Assembly: GCA_012845835.1 (NCBI GenBank)
Contig: JABAKD010000001.1
Coordinates: forward strand, 451,501 to 515,500
Origin: Undaria pinnatifida
Lineage: Eukaryota > Sar > Phaeophyceae > Laminariales > Alariaceae
Direction of reading: 5' to 3'
Length of the DNA stretch: 64,000 nt
Below the pieces are notes generated by a model. It ran no database searches. It saw only the letters and a program-made list of their open reading frames with translations, and was not told the origin of the DNA. The position numbers and the translations under genes are program-made. This document shows, one piece after another, positions 52,441 to 64,000 of this stretch (the first letter of the stretch is position 1; the number at the start of each line of letters is the position of its first letter).

Positions 52441-52751
52441 GAGACGATACTGTCAAACGCCGCCGACATAGCGCCCCCTATTCGGCGCAAACAAGTGCCG
52501 AGGGGCTGGTGTGCGACCGAGGAGACGAGAGCGGAGTTGAGTGCACGATGGCAGGATAGAGAAGACGCGAGGAAACGGGTCCGTTCTGCTCCAAACGATC
52601 GTGGTCTACGGCAAGCCTTGAAGGCGACCATCAAACAGCTGAAACGCACGCGGGCTGAAGCTGTTCAAAGGTTCGCGAAGATTACGTTAGCCAACTCGAA
52701 GGGCGTATCCGAGAAGGTGATCAATTTGGCTTCTACAAACACCTCAAGGGG

Positions 52752-54344
52752 ATGGATGTGGAAGGGAAGAGGACGTTTAACTCGCAGTACATCAAGGACG
52801 AGGAAGGTCGATTGCTGCGGGATAATGCCCTCATCCGCGAGCGGTGGGTGAGGTTGTTTCACAAACTACTCAACACCAAGTCGCCGACCCTTGATCCGAG
52901 CATTGTGGACGAGCTTAAGCAGTGGCCCCCGTGCAGACCACTGGACGATGTCCCGTCTAGGTACGAAGTAGAGGAGGCGATCCGGGCGCTGGCGAACCGA
53001 AAGGCGGTAGGGTCCGATGGTCTCCCGGCCGAGCTCTTGAAGGTTTTGGCCGACGAAGGAGAATTCAACACCCTCGGAAACTTCCACGATATCATCGTCG
53101 CTGTGTGGAGGGGGGGTGGCGTACCGCAACAATGGAAAGATGCAACGATTAAGGTGCTTCACAAGAAGAAAGATCGGACTGAGTGTGGCAATTATCGTGG
53201 CATCTCCCTCGTGGCTCACGCCGGTAAAGTACTCCTCAAAGTCATCGCGGGTTGCCTGAGTGACTATTACGAACGCGAGAACATTCTGCCGAAGGAACAG
53301 TGTGGGTTCAGACCCCAACGCTCGACGGTTGACATGATGTTCGTAGTACAACGACTGCAGGAACTGGCGCGGAAGAAGGACACCCCCTTGTACATGTGCT
53401 TTATCGACCTCACCAAAGCATACGACTCCGTCGACCGAAGCCTTTTGTGGGATGTCCTTGCTCGTTTTGGCGTGCCACCGAGAATGCTCGCCGTCATCCG
53501 CCAATTCCACGACGGTATGCAAGCATGCATGCGGCTGGATGATGGAGAGTGCTCGGATAAGTTCGACGTGGGGCAAGGTCTCAGGCAAGGATGCGTGCTC
53601 GCGCCACTGCTGTTCAACATGTATTTCACGGCGGAACTGTGTGTGGCCGAGAAACGCTTCCTCGCTGATGCACCCATCACGGACAACATGGTGCACCTCC
53701 AGCGAAAGGAGGAAGGCGAGAAGAAGGGCGCTTCACGCACAGGCAAAGTCGACGGACGAAGGGGGAAGGAAGGGGGGGAGGTGCAGAGATTGTGGGGTAT
53801 GCTGTACGCGGACGATGCGGGCATCGTATCGCGATCATCAGAAGGGCTGGAGAGGATGATGACGGCGAACGTGACTGCGTGCTCGTCGTTCGGGCTTACA
53901 GTATCCGAGGCAAAAACAGAGATAATGTGCCTGGAAACCAAAAGCGGGGGGAAGGTGTCCTTCACGATCAATGCAGCCGGCCAGGTTTACAAACAAACAA
54001 TCCAGTTTGTATACTTGGGCGGGGCTATCACCGCAGACAGAGACCTTAGCATTAAAATAACGCTGCGTCTTCAGAGGGCCTGGGCGTGCTTCCAGCGGTA
54101 CAAGATGGAAATCTATGATCGCCCGGGTGCGCGTTTACGGTTGAAGGTGCGGTTGCTGAAAGCTGAGGTGTGCTGTACGGTTGCATCACGTGGAGCCCGA
54201 AGAAGCTTGACTATGACAGGCTACGACGGGTTCACCGCCCCATGCTCCTCCGATGCCTTGGATGGCGGAAACGGAAGCGCGACGACCACACCCTATCGTA
54301 CGCCGACGCGCTTGCCCAGACAGATTCTGAGAGCGTTGAGGTGA
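52752..54344 (+). pseudogene. LINE reverse transcriptase, main open frame
   Basis: A 530-codon open frame. The palm motifs, including both catalytic Asp regions (FIDLTKAYD and YADD), are intact, so the enzyme core would be conserved if frameshifts on either side were absent. Translation after about residue 471 is out of frame with the family. Confidence 0.85.
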
Positions 54345-54689
54345 TAGTGCGCAAACGGAGGATTTTGTTTGCGGGATTTGTGGCACGTATGGGGGAGGAG
54401 CGTCTGCCACTGAGGGTGATGTTTGGGGAGTTTGTTGGGGGTAAGGGCTACTCAGGGGGGCAAGAGAAAGACTGGATGGATCACCTGAAGGAGGATATGC
54501 TGGTCTTTAGAATGAAATTCGAAGGATGGCGAAAGGCTGCTCAGAACGCTGGCAGATGGTTTCGAAGAGTAGAGGAGGGAGCCGAGTTGTTCATCCGGAA
54601 TTGGCATGAAACGAATAGACGCAAAGCTGCAGAGCGACGCGCAAAGGCTGCGGCAGCGCCATCCACCGTTGGCATCTCTAAGCGGCCGG

Positions 54690-54805
54690 GGGGACGGGGA
54701 AGGGGGGGGGGGGGGGGGGAGGGGACTGGGGGAGGGGGGGAGGGGGGAGGGGGGGAGGGGGGAGGGGGAAAAGGGAGGAAGGGGGGAGGGGGGAAAGGGG
54801 GAGCG
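54690..54805. repeat. G-rich tract at the LINE 3' end
   Basis: Runs of up to 18 G's interrupted by single A's for more than 100 bases. Likely G-quadruplex-forming and prone to sequencing or assembly error. Confidence 0.9.
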
Positions 54806-55016
54806 TCATGCCCAAGAGACTGAAGTCTGGGTTTGGCCATCGTCGTATTGAAAGTTGTGGGCCTTCTAATGGCCGTCACAAGATAGCATAATAAGACCGC
54901 CCTGACTTCTTCGCCATGCTGCGTTCTCTCCCAGGTGCCATCGATGATGGACGTTATACCCTCTGTTAGCCCAATGCCATCCTTAGCCAGTTCCTAGGGT
55001 CTGCTAGTATGACATT

Positions 55017-55215
55017 TTTCTTTCTTTTCTTTTTCATTTTTTTTTTTTTTTTTTTTTTCTTCTTCTTTTTCTTTTCTTGCTTTCTTGTCTTGTCTTTTCT
55101 TGCTTTTTTTTGTCTTTTTCTTCTCTTCGCTTGCCTTTTTCGTTTTGTTTCGTTTTTCTTCTCTTTTCTTTCCTTTCCTTTGTCTTCTTTTCTTTTCTTT
55201 GTTTCTTTTTCTCCA
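55017..55215. repeat. 200-bp polypyrimidine tract
   Basis: Almost only T and C on the plus strand, with a pure T-run at 55039-55058. Lys/Glu/Arg-rich minus frames arise from this composition and are not real proteins. Confidence 0.9.
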
Positions 55216-55424
55216 ATTGGCTTATGCCTGTCGTGCGTATGCGGAGTGATAGATACTACGCGTAATATATACGTGGTAGTCTTCCTTGGGTGGCAATCGG
55301 AATATTTGGTTTTTCCAGGCGTGAGTAGTGAGACGTATGCACCGGCCTGGACCTGGCACATCGTAGACTGACTCCCGATTTCACTTTTACATGTTTCTGG
55401 TGGAAGCATGAATTGCGTCAGATG

Positions 55425-55545
55425 TGATATATACGTGTACCACCTTGGGTTGTGCGTGTTTTTCCCTGCGGTATTCCTTAGCTCCACAGTGACTGGAGCC
55501 TGTCCTGTGACCACGGACTTGATTATGCGAGTAAATGTCAGAACA
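55425..55545 (+). repeat. Repeat R6, copy 2
   Basis: 'cgtgtaccaccttgggttgt', 'gtgactggagcctgtcctgt' and 'gaccacggacttgattatgc' match 24765-24890. Confidence 0.75.
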
Positions 55546-57480
55546 ACAACAACAACAACAACAATAGTCCACCTACCTGTTGTACTTTTATGCAGGATAC
55601 GAAAACGAGAATAATATAATATATTAACAGAGTGCCAGTACGACGGAAAATAGGAAATAGAAACAACAGCAGCAGCAGAAGCAGCAACAGGTGAAACACC
55701 GAATTATCGTATACCAGGTACCTTCTTGAAACCAGAAGAAAAACCAAGGAGATGAATATGAAGTCTTATTAGAGTAGTACTACTTTTTTGTTGTGCAAAC
55801 TAAAGAGAGAGCTCTGCGCCGTGGACGGTCGTTCGTGCTGAACTGGGTGTGCCCGATAGGTAAGTGATTAGACTATGCAGTCAGTGTTTTTTCCTTGGGT
55901 TGTGCCAGGTAGTTGCTGCCACAGGTACTATTTTTTCTTCGTGGTGCGGGTTTGGATAATTTCGAAGGAAAGAGGCGTTTTTGATTCGTGATTCGTGCGT
56001 CTTTCCGATTGGAAACAATATCATCAGGTAAACACGCCGAATTTTTGGGTTTTTCCACAACAAGTCGACGCTCGTTGGGGGTGTTTGTTGGTGTTGTTCC
56101 ATGGGCTAGACTCCGCAAGAAGAAAACAATCGCTGAAAACACAACCAATCAATCGCGCGACAGCAAGCAGAAGGAGGTCTTTTTCAGCTTGCGTAGAAGC
56201 GAGGCGACGCACCGCCAGTTCATCCTCCCAATTGGCAAGCCAGGGGTTTGCACGGCTTCACCCTTCGCGCTCGAGAAGTAACCGATCCAACCGACCGGTG
56301 TTTTTGTTCTTGTTCATTCCACACGGCCAAAACTCGGGAGCATAGCATTATCAGGGTGGACGGCTAATATGGCATTGCTGTTGCATACCGAGGCAGGCGC
56401 TCCTCCTCCGCCAGCTCCTGCTCCTCCTCCTCTTCTTGCAACCCGGCCCGATACCCGCGGTGACGAGCCTGCGACGAGCCACGGCGGGACTACGAACGGG
56501 AACCAGCAGGTGAGATAGTGTGCCTACTTAGCGGGTCATTCATCGGACCTGCGATACTTTCGGATGCACACGGAACAAAAATTGATTTTTCTTTTCGCTT
56601 GTTACAGCCCATGACGTGTGCGTTATGGGCGTTTGATTGCGTCTCATCATCACCCACACACAGCTGTTGTTGTAGCATTCCAATCGGCACCCTCGAGAGC
56701 ATTGTAAACCCTATGCCACCCTCGTTTCTCACTCCACAACGAAGCGATGCACTCCGCGCACGTTCGAGGGTTGTATCCCTCTCGTGGTGGTGACGGCTGA
56801 CGGTCACTCCTTTTTTTTGCTCTTCGTCGACCTCTTGCTCCTCCTCCTCCTTCCTCCTCCTCCTCCCCCCCTTCCGTTGTTCTAACAAAAAGTCAGCTTG
56901 TTGTGTTTAGAGTGTTGCTCGTTGGAGATAAAAATATGGACGCTGTATTTGCAAGACACCCTCCGCGCTGGACTTTTATTCTTTTCGCACCTTGTTCACC
57001 AGCGCACATCGGCATCATCATCAGCAACCATTATTAGACTATTGCCTACAATTAAGAGCTTCTTGATATGCTATGCCCACCTTCGGACAGATAATTAGTC
57101 TAGTGATCAAGATAATCTACAGTCAGTAGCAGTAGTAATATATCACATTATCCATTGCAAATTATAGCTGTTGTGATATGTTGTGCGGCATTTATTCATT
57201 TGTATATATATGTCGGGTGCAGATCCAACTCCGCAAGCATGAATGTTCTAGATCATTATGCAGGTCATACGGCTCCCACCGGGCGACATGTTGATAGCCC
57301 ATACGGATCTTCCTGCAATACCTAGATCATCAAGCGGGGATAGATCATCTGCCCGACGTGTGCAACCGTCGCATAATGTACACAGCAGTGTCACGTGATC
57401 GCACAACAGCACAGCAGCAAACAGTACAGCAGCAGCAGAAGCACTACTAGTAGTCAATTTTATTTTGGTCGTCGGTGCAG
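55546..57480. other. No gene recognised
   Basis: Short AAC/ACA and GCA triplet runs (55540-55690) and CTC/CCT runs (56400-56430, 56830-56870). No recognisable family in any frame. Confidence 0.45.
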
Positions 57481-57484
57481 TTGA

Positions 57485-57965
57485 ATGCATCGCTAGAATA
57501 CAGTGGCGGCACTGTTCTAATCGGCCGTGACAGTGCGTAACATGTGGAACTGTCAGTCGGCGGAGTTTCCTGACTAATATTTAAACATCGCTATGATAGG
57601 CGGCGGCGATATGATAGGCGGCGAAGCTGATTACCCGACTTTAGTTTGCAAGAAGTCTCTGGATAAGCCAGCCAATTATCGCTAGAATACAGGGGCGGCA
57701 GCAGCATCTAATCGCCCGAGGCTGTGTATAATAACGTGTGGGGAAGTGAGTCGGCGGGATTTCACGACTAAAACGATTGATATAGTACGCAGGTTGCAAA
57801 GATGAGTGTCGACCCCAAATTCGTCGAACTCACAGCTGACATCGTTATAATAATTTTATAAAATGTTGAAAGTCTAAAAGTCGCTATGAAAGGCGGCGAA
57901 GCAGACTACCTGACTTTTAGTCAGCGAGAAGGCTGGGGAAGCCAGCCGACTTGTCGGGTAATGTC
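57485..57965. repeat. Tandem repeats, unit about 190-300 bp
   Basis: 'atcgctagaatacag.ggcgg' occurs at 57490 and 57678. 'tcgctatga.aggcggcgaag' occurs near 57605 and 57890, each followed by 'gactacc.gactttagt'. Two to three diverged units. Confidence 0.7.
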
Positions 57966-58756
57966 GCCAGGCGAGTGAAGCGAGCAAGGCGTATCACCCG
58001 CGAGCAGCAAGCAGGAGCAGCAGCAGCAGCAGCGCCACCTCTACCACACCATCACCAGCGGTAGTGTAGTAGTAGTCTCAGGAGGCCAACAAACACCACT
58101 ATTATTATAATACTACTGCAGCTGTAACAGCAGCAGCACCAGTGAGTAATAGCAGTTCGTTCAGCTTTTTTAGTCGGGGTCCTTCTTCCGGCGGAATCCA
58201 GAGGGGGGCCCGACATCTCAGAGTGGCAGGATCTTTGAGACCAGATCGATGCGGTATCCATTCGTATACATGCGTTCTACGATCTACGATACATACCTAA
58301 CATCATACGTATGTACTGCTCTGTCCTCCACAATATTTTCGGCCGAAACCTCCGCGTAGCATGCATTTAAATACAGTACGCTCTTTTTTCTTTTTCGAAT
58401 AAAATAAATTGTATCTTGCATACGTTTGTTCGTTCGTCGCATCAAGCGATCCAATGCGATATTCGATGGCGCATCGCGGCCCAGCAGCAGCGGCAGCGGC
58501 GGCGGCAACAGAATAAACGACGAACAATAACATTATTCAGCAGTATGTAGTTGAATAAAGCGTTATTGCAGCAACAGCACCACGAGCGGATAATAAGTTT
58601 TGTTAGATTCCCATGGATGACGGCGCTTAAAACGTCGGCGTCCGATCCCAAAAATATTATTCAAAAAATCAATCAATTTGGACACCACAAGGTATACGCT
58701 CCAAAAGGTTGAAATTTGACAACAACGCAGAAGAAACAGAACTACTACTATTAAAC

Positions 58757-58800
<44 letters not shown>
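58757..58800. repeat. (GTA)n microsatellite
   Basis: About 14 uninterrupted GTA/TAG triplets. Confidence 0.97.
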
Positions 58801-58801
<1 letters not shown>

Positions 58802-60353
58802 TGGTATTAATAGCAGTGTCGTCTATGTATGGTACCGGTATGTGCCAGCCGGAAATACCGGAACTACGGCGGCAACCGGCACTACTCCGCATATTGCCAC
58901 TACATACGGACAGCAGTTAGTGACTGGTTGGTTGAGTTAGTAAGCGAACCGTTTGTATTCTTTAGTTTTTCTCATCGCTCTTAAATTCTCAGCTCAGCTC
59001 TTGGGAAGATTACCATCCTCATTATCACCTTCCGCATTAGTCGTGGTTCTAGGTAGGTGTTGTATTTTCCCTTCCCCACTTCCGGTATGATATTTTCCTT
59101 CATTGCTAGATCACGTCGACGTGTAGAATAGGGTGCATTCAGCATTCCGCTGCTCGTCCGTCGTTTTTTTTATAACTGAATTGTTTTTTTCATGGTACCA
59201 TCGGTGCACTCACTCTGTGTATTATTGCTACTAGCTGGGCACTACTACTTACTACTAGCTTTCAGTAGTAGTAGATAGTATCATGACTGACTGCTTCATT
59301 GAGCAATCAGTACTGTACATACATTGGATTTAATCAGTATATATTTTGTGTTGCGTCTGTATACCGGTCACTCGAATCGAGTATCGCCAAGCGTAGCTCG
59401 GCCAATCCCCCCCCCCCCCGCCCCGCGGCTGGCGATCGTGGGGACGATGGAGGTGCCGCCGGATGCGAACGAAATACGCGATTTTTCCGTTTTCGCTTCA
59501 TTTCCCTTCGCGACCGGGGCTCAACGCTGAAGTTTAGCCGGGGGTGATTGCGATCACTGCCACGACATCAGATAGACCAAGAACAAAATCAAGAACAAAA
59601 TGCATCGCAAGTACGGCGGCGATGATGTCACGATCTTTGCGTTTGTTTCTGTCCGCGTAGGCGCATCGTAACTAGTTGCGTAGAACACACTGGCTGGTTG
59701 TTGCGAGGCCTTTTTATATGCTACTACTAGTAGTACTTACTACGTACACTGCTCTTTTATATGTATGTGTGGAACCGGCCTTCTCCGGGGCTGACGATGT
59801 CGCGCTGACGAGCTCCCAATAATCACTGGTGCCTGCAGGTAGGAGTCGTTAGCGGCCGAATGAGCCGAACCTTGATTTTAGCATTCAACATATTTATTTA
59901 GGAGATGCTATGTGGCTACACTAAACCAAGACTGACCAAGAAAGGGATGCGCGTGGCATCTACCCCGAGGGCTTCTGTCGGATATCAGTGTTCTCGGGGT
60001 CCCCTTTGCGGAATCCGGATGCGGACCCATGCATGCTTGACCCGATATCTCAGACTGGTCTTGAGTTATTCGGGTGGGGACACAGAGTGTCCCCTGCAGG
60101 TCTGTCATCTATTGAGCAGGTCCTCGATGAGTACCCACTTTCTTAGCCGTCGTAGTAGAGAAGCAGCTTTTTTATAATTTCCACAGAGCCCCGGATGGCA
60201 ACTAACTGAGAGCCGAGGCGCATTCCTCGGTTTCATTTCCTGACTACCCCTAATAGATAACGCCAACATATCATACGGAAAACGGCTGATTACCTTTCAA
60301 ATCAGATTATTTCATGCCTTTCAAGGCCGTTTGTCGACGACACCATTCATTTG
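58801..60353. other. No gene recognised
   Basis: Mixed composition with 'agtagtag' motifs near 59250-59280. No recognisable protein, RNA gene or longer repeat. Confidence 0.45.
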
Positions 60354-60432
60354 GTAATTTATTAGTGGGGTATTTGTCCGTTTGATCACTTGCAAAAGGT
60401 TAACCAGTAGCTTACCCAAACTAAGCCTTATA
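60354..60432 (+). repeat. Isolated arm of the 3.1-kb foldback element
   Basis: 'attagtggggtatttgtccg', 'aaaggttaaccagtagctta' and 'cccaaactaagccttataac' match the outer 65-75 bases of the foldback at 3126. Confidence 0.9.
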
Positions 60433-60457
60433 ACACTGCCTAGCAGGATCTTTAAGA

Positions 60458-60733
60458 GACGCGTGCTACGCCAGAGGTGCACCACGTTTTTTCTGGGGTT
60501 CCTCATTTCAGGAGCCTAAGACATCCCTCAACCCAAAAAATAATTTGGACAAAACTAGAAAAACTGCTACCACCGGGTAAAAAATCCCATGGCCTAGGTA
60601 TACAACGTAAGTTATGAAAAAAGAAATCAATTTCAAACGATTTTGGGTTATTAAGGAGCCCCGTAATTCAGAAACAATTTCAGACGAAAAGTGCCATCAT
60701 ACCTCTATCGTACGTAGCATAGCACGTACGTGC
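60458..60733. mobile_element. MITE-like element M4, copy 4
   Basis: Left end 'gacgcgtgctacgccagagg', right end 'cctctatcgtacgtagcata' and 'gcacgtacgtgcc'. The interior includes 'cgattttgggttattaagga' and 'gccccgtaattcag'. Confidence 0.75.
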
Positions 60734-60847
60734 CAAGACCCGACCGACGCGGTATCCATCCGTAGGTATAGGTATTCCACGGTCTACGATACATGCGTAA
60801 ATAAGTACTATCACCCTGTGCTCCACATGATATGTACGTACATATTA

Positions 60848-61045
60848 TTGTGTAAAAATAAAAATACACTCCATCCAGCTGTGAGATCGAAGATTTCGTC
60901 GAAACTCATTTTCGCAAACTAACTGTGCGTGTGATACTCCGATCGCGCGTATTAATGGGTGTTGTGTGTCCTCAGCAAGGATATTATGGGCCCTTGGGAC
61001 TACAGTGTAGCTTGTACCAGGGTCAGCAGGTTGATCTGTGCGATT
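60848..61045 (+). repeat. Repeat R2 copy
   Basis: 'taaaaataaaaatacactcc', 'cagctgtgagatcgaagatt', 'gatactccgatcgcgcgtat' and 'gtgtagcttgtaccagggtc' in the standard order. Confidence 0.85.
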
Positions 61046-61485
61046 GTTATTTGTTATGTGTACATCTGACATCATTAAGGTTGCAGTGATCCACATCATC
61101 ATTGTGTTTTTTCAACCATTTCACCCCACCCAGTGGCGTCATTAGGGCGGTATTTCGTGTCTTAACATTATAGTGTAAAACGAGAACATATTACATGTAA
61201 AGTAAGTGGATGATAGTGTGTTTTACATTTTTACCGAGCGGAGTCAACAACCATTTTACCACACACACACTCATACTCGTCGAGTTGCTATGCCTGGTAT
61301 ATTGCACATATTCTCGATTTGTTTTTTGTTTTTGTTTTTGTTTTTGTTTATTTCGTATTTCTCTCTTCCAATGTATTTCTGTTGCTGACGTATGTATGTT
61401 GTGCCTGTCGTACCCAGTACTAGGGCATGACATTGCGTTGTCGAATGCATTACGATGCATTATCTCTGTGTCGTAGCTTGTGACC

Positions 61486-61570
61486 ACAGAGCTGATCTTT
61501 CTAGGGTGAAGAATCAGCGCGGACACTGGGTGTGCTGGATGTCGACGAGTAGAAGAACGGTTTAATGTGA
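61486..61570 (+). repeat. Partial copy of the 0.2-1.3-kb tandem unit
   Basis: 'ctttctagggtgaagaatca', 'gcgcggacactgggtgtgct' and 'gtcgacgag.agaagaacgg' match units near 690 and 1200. Confidence 0.75.
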
Positions 61571-62159
61571 AGAACACACACACACACACACATATTCTCG
61601 CCGTTTTCTGTTTCATATTGCCTGGTAGGAGATATTGTATTCTTTGAGGGTATCGCAGTATATATGCTATTAATACTATTATAATACTGCTGCTGTGTGT
61701 TACTCGAGTGTTTGCGTAGAAATAATTCAATAATTAATTTCCCTAAAAAAATCGCCGAGCGAACTTTGAAGGAAGGATTTGCCCCAAAATGGCATGATGA
61801 GCATTCCGATTTGAGTGAACGATTTAGGGCGAACTTCCATCAATGACGACCAACTCATACGATTGGCCTACAAATACCGAGCTTAACACCGTTGCTCTCC
61901 AAGCACAACGGCACAACAATCAGAGGGCACGAGGGCACAACCCGCACGGCAGCAAACAGTTGTGTGCTGTGCTTGGCAGCGGTAGACACAACTCAACCTT
62001 GATGCGGAGGCACTAAAGGGTAGCTATATAAGCATGGCGCGTACGCGCAACCTCAGGGGTAGGTGCTAGTGAGCCAGCGCTCTCTACAATGTGACCTGGT
62101 TCTCAGCTGCTGCGCGATGTCGTATTCGGTGCTGATTTTGTCAACCACCGTCGCTATAC

Positions 62160-62460
62160 TACAACGCCGTCGCCGAAGCCTCCACCGCCACCGCCACCCA
62201 CGCCGCACGGCCGCCGCCGCTACCTGCTGTGCGGCGGCTATTGTGCTGCGGCTGCGGTTGGTGTCTCCTGCGCTTGTTTCTTAAAACATTAATAAAAAAC
62301 TGGCTGTTCTGTTGTTGTGGTGATGATCGTGGTGATCGAGCCAGGCGAGCCGAGCTGCTGCGCCGCAACTCATCTGGCGAGGCCATCGCCACCGCTACCT
62401 TCGCCCCCGCCACCGCCGCTGCTGCTGCTGCTGCGGCTGCGGCCGCTGTGCTGCTGTTTG
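62160..62460. repeat. GCC/GCT triplet-rich tract
   Basis: Several GCC and GCT triplet runs give Ala- and Arg-rich frames on both strands. I treat these as low complexity, not genes. Confidence 0.6.
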
Positions 62461-62577
62461 TCTGATGGTGCTGTGCTGGGCCTGCCCCAGTCGGTGAGTC
62501 TATTAATAGGTGCTACCGCAGTATGTCAAAATTCAAAATTCGATGCTGCCTCCCCGCTCCCAGCCTGTGATATGGAG

Positions 62578-62890
62578 CCGGTCGCCCCGGTGGCGTATCA
62601 GGTTATCCTCGAGCCTGGTATAGGTCAGTTTCGTGAGTTCGAGCCCCGCCGAGTGCATACTCGTATCAATTCGTTGGGACGTTTCCTTGTGCACAAATTG
62701 ACTTGCGGAAAGCGCGAGAGCGTGAGTTAGAAACACTCGATGAAAAATCGACGAGCAGTGTGGGATTGCTGAACCCTATGCGCGATGAAAATTGAGGGCA
62801 AGAACCGGGGGGAAGAAGCGACGACACCTGTGACCACGGCTTGTCCAGAAGCTAGAAAGTAAAAGCGTGAGAAAAAAAAAAAAAAAAAAA
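62578..62890 (+). mobile_element. tRNA-derived SINE, copy C
   Basis: The best-preserved copy: head 'ccggtcgccccggtggcgta', B-box 'gagttcgagcc', the same 200-bp body as copies A and B, and a 20-base poly-A tail (62871-62890). Confidence 0.9.
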
Positions 62891-63152
62891 TGGAGGCCGT
62901 GTACGCCATTTCTGCGATTCGTTCGCCGCAAGCGCAACGAAAGCATGCCGGAGTGAATTTGACCTTTTTCTAGCATGATGGAAGTATGTTTAGTGATTTT
63001 TTTTAACGCATACACTCGACTCTAAATTTCTAGCTCACGGAAGGCAGTGATACGAACACAAACATTATGATTGGTTTTTCAACCATTTCACCCCAGTGAC
63101 GTCACTATGACGTCATTATTATGGGGCATTTCGACCGGTATTTATAGGGGGA

Positions 63153-63170
63153 GGGTTAGGGTTAGGGTTT
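63153..63170 (+). repeat. Short interstitial telomere-like repeat
   Basis: 'gggttagggttagggttt' is about three units of TTAGGG. It is too short to be a telomere and may be chance or a scar. Confidence 0.6.
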
Positions 63171-63496
63171 GTTCCATCGTGTTGGAAATCCCAATAATGA
63201 TTTGTAAGTCACCCACGGAAGGTGAGTACGGTGTTAAATATTACGGGAAGCACGAAGAAGTCAGGAGTTCTTAGTCGCACTTACTTGTCTATAATAGACA
63301 CTAGTATCAAAGTCTTGCCACGTCACCACATCATAATAATCAGATCTGCTCGTTTGTCGGGGATATCATATCATGATGACATGTCCTCGAGGCTTGCATG
63401 ATGCATTCGCAAGCAGGAGAGGAGTAGCGCCCTCGTCGACGTGCGGTGTCAACGATGCCATCCTGTCCTTGCACATATTAATCAAGGCTGTGTCCT

Positions 63497-63800
63497 GTCG
63501 GGTACGTACAAACCATACCCGGGGTATTTACCCCGGGTATTACCCCACAAAGAGCTTAAGTAAGTTCCGTAGGACATTCATACTCGTACCCGGAATTTCT
63601 GTGAGTTCTGTGCGACCCATGCCACAATACCCGGGGTACGGGTACAGCATGTTTTGTACCCGCCCGGAATTTCTGTGAGTTCTGTACGCCCGTTCCACAA
63701 TACCCGGAACTTCTGTGACTTCTGTAACACTTCCATGCCCGTACCCAAAACTTCTGGAAGTTCTTTAAGCCTTCCATACCCTTACCCGGAATCCACAAGC
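63497..63800 (-). repeat. Minisatellite element R5, copy 3, inverted
   Basis: It is the reverse complement of the array at 15155, with both standard ends: 'ggggtatttaccccgggtat' at the left and 'acccttacccggaatccaca' plus 'agccctacag' at the right. It has fewer internal units than copy 1. Confidence 0.9.
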
Positions 63801-63827
63801 CCTACAGAACATAACATTGCGCATTAT

Positions 63828-63940
63828 TATAAAAATAAAAATACACTCCAGCTGTGAGATCGAATATTTTGTCGAAACTCATCTTTGCAAGCTGTGTGTG
63901 ATACTCCGATCGCGCGTATTACGGGTTGTGTGTCCTCACA
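63828..63940 (+). repeat. Repeat R2 copy next to R5
   Basis: 'attataaaaataaaaataca', 'ctccagctgtgagatcgaat', 'atctttgcaagctgtgtgtg' and 'atactccgatcgcgcgtatt'. Adjacent to an R5 array, as at 16475-16965. Confidence 0.85.
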
Positions 63941-64000
63941 TTATACGTAATATAGTGCATGTGACGCCGTAAAGGTGCCCTAAAAAAATTAAAGCAGGCG

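Larger units (their letters stand above)
52495..54823 (+). mobile_element. 5'-truncated non-LTR (LINE) retrotransposon, broken
   Basis: Reverse transcriptase without the upstream endonuclease. Three frames carry consecutive parts: 52495-52715 (helical linker, '[16 protein letters not shown]'), then about 52715-54165 with '[16 protein letters not shown]', '[19 protein letters not shown]', '[14 protein letters not shown]', '[14 protein letters not shown]', '[14 protein letters not shown]' and '[11 protein letters not shown]' (catalytic YADD). The last part, 54170-54823, has 'YGCITW' and '[14 protein letters not shown]', the usual C-terminal motif. Frameshifts lie near 52715 and 54165. The end is a G-rich run coding Gly/Glu. 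The clade (RTE, CR1 or Jockey type) is not resolved. Confidence 0.9.

Noticed and set aside
55034-55216. Lys-rich minus-strand protein
   Set aside because: It is a translation of a polypyrimidine tract and has no domain.
62160-62465. Ala/Arg-rich proteins on both strands
   Set aside because: Triplet-rich low-complexity DNA gives open frames in several registers. No conserved motif was found.
63153-63170. Chromosome end
   Set aside because: Only three TTAGGG-like units are present and unique sequence continues on both sides, so this is at most an interstitial trace.

Overview
The window looks like a repeat-rich stretch of nuclear DNA from a eukaryote with a large genome. The evidence is spliced genes with canonical GT-AG junctions, kilobase introns, a Ty1/copia element, a 5'-truncated LINE, a tRNA-derived SINE family, foldback and TIR elements, many minisatellites, and no bacterial gene organisation. 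A large-genome alga, perhaps a brown alga or other stramenopile, is my best guess, but only an inference.

Layout. 0.2-3.1 kb holds diverged tandem repeats and no gene. 3.1-3.7 kb is a foldback element. 4.7-11.0 kb (minus strand) is a decayed multi-exon gene of a transposon-like, zinc-binding type, bracketed by inverted copies of one short repeat. 11.3-11.7 kb is a nearly perfect palindrome. 12-18 kb is repeats: a SINE, two copies of a mobile-looking minisatellite, and a 597-bp TIR element. 18.5-37.0 kb (plus strand) is the one gene that looks intact: a class-3 (fatty) aldehyde dehydrogenase. Eleven exons can be placed exactly; they join in frame and encode 468 residues, with only a short first coding exon not found. 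37-42 kb is exon relics and repeats. 42.1-48.2 kb (minus) is a degenerate copia retrotransposon with both LTRs. 49.4-50.4 kb is a GC-rich, alanine-rich coding-like tract of unknown status. 52.5-54.8 kb (plus) is a broken non-LTR retrotransposon. 55-64 kb is microsatellites, another SINE and further repeat copies.

The most unusual feature is inside the aldehyde dehydrogenase gene. At least seven of its eleven exons (A, B, C, D, I, J, K) are accompanied by one or more diverged, broken copies of themselves in the flanking intron or 3' region, often with the adjoining splice-site sequence. The intron after exon H is itself a tandem array seeded at the exon-intron junction. The gene therefore looks as if it grew by repeated local tandem duplication of exon-bearing segments, with one copy of each kept functional. 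The introns also contain an unusual array of about 140 copies of the pentamer CCCAA and an 850-bp minisatellite that seems to have expanded from the interior of a MITE. Separately, the 8-mer TACCAGGT/ACCTGGTA is scattered across the window about ten times more often than chance predicts.
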